Shown one piece after another: positions 44,773-51,238 of a stretch of DNA of 64,000 nucleotides; position 1 is the first letter of the stretch, and each line of letters starts with the position of its first letter. The DNA is from Butyrivibrio sp. Lineage in GTDB: Bacteria; Bacillota; Clostridia; Lachnospirales; Lachnospiraceae. The translations under genes and the position numbers were made by a program. The stretch lies in contig JAFSQI010000105.1 in the NCBI GenBank assembly GCA_017446685.1, positions 1 to 64,000 on the forward strand. Direction: 5' to 3'. The notes under the pieces are model-generated. The model was not told the origin of the DNA, made no database searches, and was given only the letters and a program-made list of their open reading frames with translations.

Positions 44773-45822
44773 TTATAGTGCAGCCATGTCTACCTGCTGA
44801 ACTGTGCCAACGCCGCCACTTTCTTTTAAAAATACTCCGCTTGCTCGTGTTCTTGCAGAAGCAATAAGGCTGCTGTTATAATCTGTGTACTCCGTATTAG
44901 CACTTCCAAGGTATATTGCACCTACATCTGCCTCCTTCAAGGTAAGAAGCGTATCAGTACCATCTTCATTTCTGATCCATACGCTAAGGCTATTGTAAAT
45001 CTCATCATTTTCATCTATCCAACCGTTATTATCACCGTCATATGCAGCAAGATCTCCAAATCCGTTTCCGCTTCTTGTTCCAAACAATTCAGACCCGTCG
45101 CCTATAATACCATCTCCATTTTTATCATAGGCAAGAAATCCCGAACCCTTTCCAAGACTTGAAATTTTCTCTTCCTTTCCATCTGCATCAAGGTCAAAAT
45201 AAAAACTCTGGTCAGATATATTTGTAATGCTGCTGTCTACATTTATGACAAGTGGATCTATAAGATTAATTTCCTTGGACAAATGCATTCCGGCATATTC
45301 TTCAAGGCGCTTTGATATGCTAAAATCAACTCCGAATTCGATGCTCCTGCCATCCTCTGTATAAGCTATTCCTTTTCCAGAAAAAGATGTCTCTTCTTCC
45401 TGAATATGTGTTGTTCTGACTGTTTCAACTGCCACATAAGAATGTGATGTAAGCATATTGGCTGTTCTTTTCATCAGATCATTATATCCACGTCCGGACT
45501 TATCACCTCCAAGTAGCTGCAAAAGATTTAAGATTCTCTCAAGAAGATTCATCCTAATCTCTGCAAGCTGATCCTCAATTGTAGCCTCCTGCTTTGACAG
45601 ATAAAGATTCTTAGTGGGCTTAAGGCTATTATAGTTTTCACTCCCAATAGCCTGTTCTTCACCATTGTTTGTAACTTCCAATACATCCATATTTTTTTGC
45701 TGTTCCTTGAGACTCTCCAAAAAAGAGCTTCTAGTCATCACACCACTTGTGACAGTAACGGAATTTTCCTCATAATAACGATGATTGGAAACCAGATTGA
45801 CGTTACTTTGTTTAATTTTCAT
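44773..45822 (-). CDS. Calcium-binding-like protein of the flagellar regulon, function unknown
   Basis: A protein of about 349 residues without a recognisable signal peptide. Near the C terminus are three EF-hand/dockerin-like acidic loops: DLDADGKEE, DKNGDGIIGDGSE and DGDNNGWIDENDE. The N-terminal half is Ser/Glu-rich, with a helical segment EDQLAEIRMNLLERILNLLQ. I chose the ATG at 45822 because AAAGGAGG precedes it; the frame runs on to 45912. A sigma-28-type promoter lies about 100 bases upstream, which puts it in the late flagellar regulon. I do not recognise a named family; an exported filament- or surface-associated protein is a guess. Confidence 0.6.
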   Translation of the reverse strand: MKIKQSNVNLVSNHRYYEENSVTVTSGVMTRSSFLESLKEQQKNMDVLEVTNNGEEQAIGSENYNSLKPTKNLYLSKQEATIEDQLAEIRMNLLERILNLLQLLGGDKSGRGYNDLMKRTANMLTSHSYVAVETVRTTHIQEEETSFSGKGIAYTEDGRSIEFGVDFSISKRLEEYAGMHLSKEINLIDPLVINVDSSITNISDQSFYFDLDADGKEEKISSLGKGSGFLAYDKNGDGIIGDGSELFGTRSGNGFGDLAAYDGDNNGWIDENDEIYNSLSVWIRNEDGTDTLLTLKEADVGAIYLGSANTEYTDYNSSLIASARTRASGVFLKESGGVGTVQQVDMAAL

Positions 45823-45924
45823 GGTGCCTCCTTTGCATGGGAAATAAACTTTTGTCATGTTTCGCAAAAATGCGCAGTTTAGTGTTTTTTTTCCGTAAAA
45901 ATGAGAAAACATCTTTCAAGTTTT

Positions 45925-45951
45925 ATATCGGCTCCATGCATATGTCCATTA
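45925..45951 (-). promoter_or_regulatory. Sigma-28-type promoter upstream of the calcium-binding-like gene
   Basis: On the minus strand GCCGATAT (45925-45932) is a perfect sigma-28 -10 element, and TAAT (45948-45951) lies 15 bases upstream of it, one base off the TAAA consensus. It is about 100 bases upstream of the ATG at 45822. Confidence 0.75.
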
Positions 45952-46013
45952 TATTAATAAAAAAAGACTAAATATTCAGACAACGTATCATCTGACTATT
46001 TAGCCTAAAAACA

Positions 46014-46625
46014 TCATTCTTCTATGTCGCGTTCTCTTTTTCCGTCTACTTCTCCGGAAATGAAATGCTTTCTGCATACAGACACATAGGATTCGTTTCC
46101 GCCCATCATTATCTGCTCTCCGTCTCTGACTATTTTGCCATCCCTAACTCTTGCATTAAAATGAGCCCTTCTTCCACACCAGCATACAGTAGGAACTTCC
46201 TCAATATAATTAGCTATCTCCATCAATCTCTTTGAACCGGAAAACAAATGACTTGTAAAATCAGTTCTAAGTCCGTAGCAAATGACAGGAAGATCATACT
46301 TATCAACTACTTCTGCCAGAAGATCAACCTGCTCCTCTGTCAAAAACTGCGCTTCATCAACTATTACACAATCAAGATCTTTCCAGGAATCAGATTTTTG
46401 TGTGAACCATTCATTTTTTACAGTATCAAGAAAATCTTCCACAAAGGAACATTCTTCACTAAGTCCCATTCTTGATTTGATTATCTTTTCCCCATCTCTG
46501 TTCTCAGTCATAGGCTTTAAGATTATGGCATTCTGCCCTTTCTCATAATAATTGTACCTTACCATCAGAGCATTTGCCGTCTTTGAACTTCCCATGGCTC
46601 CATATCTGAAATATAGTTTTCCCAT
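46014..46625 (-). CDS. tdk: Thymidine kinase
   Basis: A 203-residue type II thymidine kinase that phosphorylates thymidine in the salvage pathway. The P-loop is YGAMGSSKTANALM, Walker B is VIVDEAQFL, and the zinc lasso is formed by cysteines in VPTVCWCGRRAHFNAR and SVCRKHF. The substrate loop TDFTSHLFSGSKRL is present. GGGG lies eight bases before the ATG. It stands alone between the flagellar-linked gene and the MscS gene. Confidence 0.93.
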   Translation of the reverse strand: MGKLYFRYGAMGSSKTANALMVRYNYYEKGQNAIILKPMTENRDGEKIIKSRMGLSEECSFVEDFLDTVKNEWFTQKSDSWKDLDCVIVDEAQFLTEEQVDLLAEVVDKYDLPVICYGLRTDFTSHLFSGSKRLMEIANYIEEVPTVCWCGRRAHFNARVRDGKIVRDGEQIMMGGNESYVSVCRKHFISGEVDGKRERDIEE

Positions 46626-46722
46626 TATAATACCCCCAAATATTTTTTGAATTGCCAGCTAAAAGACATTTATTTGTTACTATGCAGTTGCAATTCACAA
46701 TGGTACTAAATTACCAAAAAAC

Positions 46723-47499
46723 TCACCCCTTGTAAACCACAAGTTTATTGTATGGAATCTCTATACCGGCTTCATCAAATCTCTTCATAATCTCTACGAG
46801 GCATTCAGAACATGCAACAGGGTTGTCTCTGAAATCCTTGGTTTCTACAAGTGCTCTTAATGTGACACCGCTGTCATCACAGCTTTTGCAAAGTACAGTA
46901 GGTCTATTTCCATGATGCTTTGGATATTCATATATCGCATCAGCCATTATATCCATTGCCTTTTTCATATCAGTGCCATAAGCAACAGAAACCGTAATAG
47001 GATACGAGTATGATTCTTCCTGGGTATAGTTTACTATTGTTGCGCTTCCCACTATAGAGTTTGGAACATATATAATCTCATTCTGATATGTCTTTATAAC
47101 TGTATGTCTCAGAGTAATATTCTCAACAAATCCAGGTTCTATGTTATCTATCTCAATTCTGTCCCCAATATCAAACGGACGTGACGATGATGCTGAGAGT
47201 GCAATTCCAGCAAAAACATTGGCAAGTGTTGACTGAGCTGCAAGACCGAGTACAACAGCCGCTATTCCTGAAGATGCTATCGCAGTCTCCCAGGTCTTTG
47301 AAAAGGCAGGTATCCAGTTAAGAACAGAAAGTACCGCAACTGCCCACAATATAGCAGTAATGATGCCCTTCAAAAAAATAAGATGAAGCTTGCCTCTTAG
47401 CATTTCTGTGCTAAGAAACTTATTCATCACCATATTTAATATATATGCCACTACAAAAGGTAAAATGTATTTTAGAAAAAACTGTAAAACAACTATCAT
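46723..47499 (-). CDS. Small-conductance mechanosensitive channel (MscS family)
   Basis: A protein of about 258 residues with three transmembrane helices in the first ~100 residues, then the pore helix GIAAVVLGLAAQSTLANVFAG with the Ala/Gly pattern of MscS TM3. The beta domain follows (RPFDIGDRIEIDNIEPGFVE, then TYQNEIIYVPNSIV). The cytoplasmic cage domain is complete. The frame extends to 47568, but the upstream codons lack a ribosome binding site; GGAAGG precedes the ATG at 47499. Confidence 0.87.
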   Translation of the reverse strand: MIVVLQFFLKYILPFVVAYILNMVMNKFLSTEMLRGKLHLIFLKGIITAILWAVAVLSVLNWIPAFSKTWETAIASSGIAAVVLGLAAQSTLANVFAGIALSASSSRPFDIGDRIEIDNIEPGFVENITLRHTVIKTYQNEIIYVPNSIVGSATIVNYTQEESYSYPITVSVAYGTDMKKAMDIMADAIYEYPKHHGNRPTVLCKSCDDSGVTLRALVETKDFRDNPVACSECLVEIMKRFDEAGIEIPYNKLVVYKG

Positions 47500-47621
47500 T
47501 CCATCATATCCTTCCCCAAAACTTATAGGTTCTTGCGGGTTATTTCCACTTTGCCAGCAAGAAGTCATGCAAATTTTATTTATTTTTGAACTTTGTGCAC
47601 ATTTCTATAGAACTGAAACGC

Positions 47622-47816
47622 TCATTCTTCTTCCATTTCTTCAAAGGCTATGATGGAATCTATGATATCTTCAAAGTCCTCTTTTAATTCTTCAAAGGTA
47701 TCTCCCTCATAGGTATATCTTTTACCATCTATCTCCACTTCTCCGGTATAATAATCACATTTGCTGTCATAATTTACTGTTCCCGTATAGCCTTCATAAT
47801 TTAACTCTTTTTCCAT
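47622..47816 (-). CDS. Orphan HicB-like protein
   Basis: A 64-residue acidic protein. YEGYTGTVNYDSKCDYYTGE and YTYEGDTFEELKEDFEDIID follow the partial RNase-H fold pattern of HicB antitoxins. It lacks a C-terminal DNA-binding domain, and no HicA toxin is encoded nearby, so a stand-alone role is likely. Its GAGG ribosome binding site lies inside the 3' arm of the terminator hairpin of the upstream hsp20 transcript, seven bases before the ATG. Confidence 0.6.
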   Translation of the reverse strand: MEKELNYEGYTGTVNYDSKCDYYTGEVEIDGKRYTYEGDTFEELKEDFEDIIDSIIAFEEMEEE

Positions 47817-47864
47817 AAAAAAACCTCAACTTTCGCGGCATCTATAAAGTCGCAAAAGCTGAGG
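47817..47864 (-). terminator. hsp20 terminator that also holds the hicB-like ribosome binding site
   Basis: On the minus strand the stem CCTCAGCTTTTGCG pairs with CGAAAGTTGAGG, followed by seven T and then the ATG of the next gene. The GAGG at 47827-47824 is both stem and ribosome binding site. Confidence 0.75.
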
Positions 47865-47953
47865 CTCATCACTTTCATTTCATATCTTTAAAAATTTGAC
47901 CGATATCGTACATTGCTATAACAAACTGCAAACGTCAGGTATAACACGAGTGT

Positions 47954-48418
47954 TTAGTCTTTTACTTCAATCCTGGTGACTTCTTCTTTCTCAGGAATTG
48001 CTTCCTTTTTAGGAATATCGACAGTCAGAATTCCGTTTCTGTACTGAGCAATGATATCCTCAGGCTTAAGACCGGCTACCCTGAATGATCTCTCGTATGA
48101 TGAAGTTCTTCTCTCACGGCGAATATATTTGCCATTATTATCTTTTTCATCACTATTTTCGCTGTGAGAGGCACTGATTGTCAAGACATCATTTTTAAGA
48201 TCTATCTTTATATCCTCTTTATTGAATCCAGGGAGCTCTGCATCAAGCTGATAGCAATTGTCCTTCTCAATAATATCAGTTCTCATCAGACTCTGTGACT
48301 TAACATTCTCACCGGAGCCAGGTCTTACTCCGCAGAAGTCATTCCAGAAACCATCACCAAAGAAGTCATCCATCTCGTTAAATAAATTATTATTACTCCA
48401 TAACATAGGCATCAACAT
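47954..48418 (-). CDS. Small heat-shock protein Hsp20
   Basis: A 154-residue alpha-crystallin-type chaperone. The N-terminal arm (MLWSNNNLFNEMDDFFGD) leads to the alpha-crystallin domain with the typical YQLDAELPGFNKEDIKIDLK start and the ERSFRV and YRNGILTVDIPK strands. It holds unfolded proteins for refolding. AAAGGAG precedes the ATG. A CIRCE operator just upstream predicts HrcA control, and a strong sigma-A promoter precedes that. Confidence 0.93.
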   Translation of the reverse strand: MLMPMLWSNNNLFNEMDDFFGDGFWNDFCGVRPGSGENVKSQSLMRTDIIEKDNCYQLDAELPGFNKEDIKIDLKNDVLTISASHSENSDEKDNNGKYIRRERRTSSYERSFRVAGLKPEDIIAQYRNGILTVDIPKKEAIPEKEEVTRIEVKD

Positions 48419-48466
48419 AAGTCTTCACTCCTTTTCTATAAAAAATTTTGTTGTTGTAGTTTTTTA

Positions 48467-48493
48467 TTAGCACTCTTTTATCTCGGCTGCTAA
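48467..48493 (-). promoter_or_regulatory. CIRCE operator (HrcA binding site)
   Basis: TTAGCACTC, nine bases, then GGCTGCTAA. The consensus is TTAGCACTC-N9-GAGTGCTAA, so only two bases of the second arm differ. It lies in the 5' untranslated region of hsp20 just after the promoter. Confidence 0.88.
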
Positions 48494-48510
48494 TTTCTTG
48501 TTACAAGTAT

Positions 48511-48539
48511 GTTATAGAACAAATAGAACAACTTGTCAA
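48511..48539 (-). promoter_or_regulatory. Sigma-A promoter of hsp20
   Basis: On the minus strand TTGACA (48534-48539) and TATAAC (48511-48516) are separated by 17 bases. The CIRCE element starts about 18 bases downstream of the -10. Confidence 0.8.
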
Positions 48540-48639
48540 CACCTTGATTATAAAAAAAATATAAACTCAAAACACTTATAAATTCTTGCAGACAAAAGTG
48601 AAAACGAAATCTATGTTGATGTCGGCATTCGCTCGTAAA

Positions 48640-48687
48640 AGCCCACCAATATTAAGTAAATTCAATAAAAGTGTAGTTGATAGAGAG
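48640..48687 (-). repeat. Left inverted copy of a ~48-bp repeat flanking the accessory segment
   Basis: The reverse complement of this stretch contains CTCTCTATCAACTACAC (then TTTTATTG) joined to TTGAATTTACTTAATATTG. Both parts recur at 50826-50904 in the opposite orientation, with one mismatch in the second part and in permuted order. Together the copies bracket 2.2 kb. Confidence 0.65.
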
Positions 48688-48865
48688 TATTGACTTTTAG
48701 ATATTGATAGGATATATTCATTTTTAGTTTCATTATATCTTGAGTATTGTCTATTTATTGGCAGATCGCCGTACTTTTCCATTTGGGCTTTGTATGGAAT
48801 ATGAGTATGTGATATTTATTGGAAATTAATTGTATGAATGGCTGGGGATAGGCTTAAATTGTTAG

Positions 48866-49158
48866 CTTACATGTTAAGAAAACAATCAAAAAGCATGTTG
48901 CAGGCGAAAAATGAGATAATACATGCCCAAAGAAAAATAAAAGACATGCAAAATGCATTAAACAAAAACTTACATGTTAAGAGAACAAATAAAAAGCATG
49001 TTGCATGTGAAAAATGAGATAATACATGCCCAAAGAAAAAATAAAAGACATGCAAAATGTATTAAACAAAAACTTACATGTTAAGAGAACAAATAAAAAG
49101 CATGTTGCATGTGAAAAATGAGATAATACATGCCCAAAGAAAAAATAAAAGACATGTA
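48866..49158 (+). repeat. Three-copy 103/104-bp tandem repeat rich in CATG motifs
   Basis: Units start at 48866, 48969 and 49073 (periods of 103 and 104). Each begins CTTACATGTTAAG and contains AAAAGCATGTTGCA, AATACATGCCC and AAAAGACATG. Copies 2 and 3 are nearly identical; copy 1 differs at a few sites; copy 3 lacks the last ~10 bases. Within each unit GCATGT and ACATGC can pair across 15 bases. Further CATG motifs continue to about 49262. The 103/104 period breaks any reading frame, so the array is not coding. Confidence 0.85.
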
Positions 49159-49400
49159 AAAAGAAGGAATGATGAAATGACATGTTAATAGCAGAATTGT
49201 AAAGCATGTGATATATAGATATTTAGGTATCGCATGTCTGGCTTAGAAAAAATTGACATGTAATAGATATAATTATCGTTTAAATATGTCTTAGCTAAAA
49301 ATAAAGAATATGTTTGTGATAGTTCTATGGCCTGTTTGTAGAAATATGATAAAGATATAATGCGAAGATTATATAAAAAAATAGGAAGCAGAGGACAATA
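49159..49400 (+). promoter_or_regulatory. Leader of the nuclease gene with more CATG motifs and a promoter-like box
   Basis: GACATGTTAA, AAAGCATGTG, TCGCATGTC and TGACATGTAA occur between about 49178 and 49262. A TATAAT box lies near 49354. AGAGGA precedes the ATG at 49401. No clear -35 is seen. The CATG motifs could be operators or part of a separate RNA. Confidence 0.4.
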
Positions 49401-50198
49401 ATGGAAAATTATTCGTTGCAGTTAAAAAAACAAGTAGAGCAAATTGATAAAATGATTCAAGAGGCAGATAGCAGAATCCAATCTAATACAGGTGCTGGTA
49501 ATAAAAAAATATGTGTTACAAACAGGAAAAATGGGTATCAATACTATGAAATTGATAAAGACGGAAACCGTACATATATTTCAAAGAATAATATAGCAAT
49601 GGTTAAATCTATTGCTCAACATGATTATGATTTAGCTGTTTTGAAGACTCTTATTGATACTCGACATAGAATTATGCGATTTTTAAAAAAATATGATATA
49701 GATTCCATAGAAAATGTTTATAATAATCTATGTGAAGGGCGCAAGGCTCTTGTTAATCCGATTATTCAGACGGATAAAGATTATGTTCAAGAGTGGAAGA
49801 AAACTTATAGTAGATATAAGAATAGTTATCCAATGGTAAAAACATATCAAACAGAATTGGGTGAGCAAGTCCGATCAAAATCTGAAAAAATTCTGGCTGA
49901 CATTTTTCTAAAGCATAAAATTCCATACATTTACGAACCACAAGTAGTTTTAAAAGATGGAAAAACATTATATCCAGATTTTGCATTGCTTAATCTACGC
50001 ACACGAAGAACTATATTTTGGGAGCATTTTGGATTGGTATCTAATGGTGAATATGCGACCAAAGCCTTCTATAAGTTGCGTGAATACGAAGAAAATGGAT
50101 TAGTAGTGGGAGATAATCTTCTGTATTCATTAGAATCAGAAGCTCAACCGTTTAATCAAAAAAAGATAGAGGAAAAAATAAGACAATATCTAATGTGA
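49401..50198 (+). CDS. Predicted PD-(D/E)XK-like nuclease, function unknown
   Basis: A 265-residue protein. Residues 1-130 are helical and charged, with a KNGYQYYEIDKDGNRTYIS stretch. The C-terminal half resembles a PD-(D/E)XK nuclease core: a conserved glutamate in QVRSKSEKILADIF, then IPYIYEPQVVLKDG, the aspartate in LYPDFALLN, and the second acidic residue in IFWEHFGLV. The usual lysine is not obvious. AGAGGA precedes the ATG. The gene stands alone on the plus strand in an accessory segment after a tandem repeat array. A defence, mobile-element or repair role is possible; I do not recognise the specific family. Confidence 0.55.
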   Translation: MENYSLQLKKQVEQIDKMIQEADSRIQSNTGAGNKKICVTNRKNGYQYYEIDKDGNRTYISKNNIAMVKSIAQHDYDLAVLKTLIDTRHRIMRFLKKYDIDSIENVYNNLCEGRKALVNPIIQTDKDYVQEWKKTYSRYKNSYPMVKTYQTELGEQVRSKSEKILADIFLKHKIPYIYEPQVVLKDGKTLYPDFALLNLRTRRTIFWEHFGLVSNGEYATKAFYKLREYEENGLVVGDNLLYSLESEAQPFNQKKIEEKIRQYLM

Positions 50199-50330
50199 AA
50201 TAGATATTGCCTGTAGTAAAATATATTTAATTTTGGTAATTATATGCAGAGCTTAATATGTATGAACTGCAATGCTATTTTGAGATGAATAAATACTTGA
50301 TTTTGCATTTGAAATATTAGGACAAGTATA

Positions 50331-50588
50331 TCAGCGAACTTGTGCCCATGTAATACCGTAAAGCTGCTCCATTAGCTTTCTAAGCTCATCTTTCATGCTA
50401 TTGCAGGCGGAAGCTTCATCGACGAAATTCATGACACCGATTCTCTCCTTATTATCCTGGAAAAAAACTGCCCAACCATTTTCAGTTTTATCCATACAAA
50501 TACGGTTTTTATGATGACCGCCTATTTTGTAAAGCTTCGACGGAACCAGGTGATCTTTAAAGTATTTCTTTAATTCTTTAGTTGTCAT
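50331..50588 (-). CDS. Small conserved-looking protein, unknown
   Basis: An 85-residue protein starting MTTKELKKYFKDHLVPSKLY and containing HHKNRICMDKTENGWAVFFQ and a C-terminal helix. TTGGAGG precedes the ATG at 50588, so the longer frame to 50657 is rejected. Composition resembles small single-domain immunity-type or stress proteins in Firmicutes, but no family is certain. Half of a 164-bp inverted-repeat element lies 51 bases upstream of its start. Confidence 0.55.
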   Translation of the reverse strand: MTTKELKKYFKDHLVPSKLYKIGGHHKNRICMDKTENGWAVFFQDNKERIGVMNFVDEASACNSMKDELRKLMEQLYGITWAQVR

Positions 50589-50638
50589 AATATATACCTC
50601 CAACATAGAAAATATTAGACTAAATGAATTATTACTAG

Positions 50639-50716
50639 CATCGACGACTGATGACAACGCAGTAGATTCAAATTATAGCAAGCATATAGTCGAGTTAATA
50701 TAAAACAGCTACACTA
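50639..50716 (+). mobile_element. Half copy of the 164-bp inverted-repeat element
   Basis: 78 bases match the right half of the element at 56720-56883, from the central CATCGAC to the terminal CAGCTACACTA. The break falls at the tip of the central hairpin. The left half is missing. Confidence 0.75.
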
Positions 50717-51180
50717 GGCATTAATATAATATATATTCCACTTAATATACGATGTGGTTATTGATTTCATTACATGTAGTTTTGATTACTACATACAATA
50801 TAACACGTTACTACATCTATTTCAAGTTGAATTTACTTAATATTGATGGGCTCTCTATCAACTACACTTTTATTGCTATCTCTCTATCAACTACACTTTT
50901 ATTGCACAAATAATTGTTACTATTTACTCTCATGCCTCTTACTCCAATAACTAATTCGCGAATTCATTCCGAATAGACTTCGACAAAGAAATTCGTCTGC
51001 TCCTGCATCATATTCACACAAAATGCGCATTTCTGTCTTTAAACCAACTATAACATTGGAACTTGCCTATTGTCGTTTACTGCGCAAGATTTTGATCGCT
51101 GAAAACAACATATTACTTTACAAAAGCTATGAACATTCTTGCGGAGCATTTTATAGTAAGCAACAAATTCATTTGACGAT
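50717..51180. other. Intergenic stretch with repeats and a possible coding remnant
   Basis: Contains ATGTAGT/ACTACAT inverted repeats at 50774-50794 with a third ACTACAT at 50810, then the repeat at 50826-50904. On the minus strand 51030-50920 reads about 36 protein-like codons (MRILCEYDAGADEFLCRSLF, then GMNSRISYWSKRHESK) without a ribosome binding site, possibly a gene remnant. Nothing else supported. Confidence 0.3.
50826..50904 (+). repeat. Right copy of the flanking repeat, with a tandem 29-bp duplication
   Basis: TTGAATTTACTTAATATTG is followed by two copies of a 25-bp CTCTCTATCAACTACAC... unit starting at 50851 and 50880 (period 29). The same modules occur inverted at 48640-48687. Confidence 0.7.
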
Positions 51181-51222
51181 ATAAAAATCCCCCAAGCAAT
51201 TAATTCTCCAGCTTGGGGGATT
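51181..51222 (-). terminator. Terminator of the DUF4353-type gene
   Basis: A perfect 12-bp stem AATCCCCCAAGC/GCTTGGGGGATT followed on the minus strand by TTTTAT. It lies 17 bases beyond the stop. Confidence 0.9.
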
Positions 51223-51238
51223 ACTATGTGCCTCATTT

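Noticed and set aside
48576-48782. 68-codon minus-strand frame
   Set aside because: It runs through the flanking inverted repeat, lacks a ribosome binding site and has no recognisable domain; at best a remnant.
48866-49158. CRISPR array
   Set aside because: Units are ~104 bp, contiguous and nearly identical throughout, with no unique spacers and no cas genes.
48867-49207. Minus-strand hydrophobic reading frames across the CATG repeats
   Set aside because: They are translations of the repeat itself; the 103/104 period shifts frame between units and there is no ribosome binding site.
48866-50198. Classical ToxIN-type toxin-antitoxin
   Set aside because: Repeat units are far longer than ToxI units, there is no terminator between repeats and gene, and the protein is nuclease-like of another fold.
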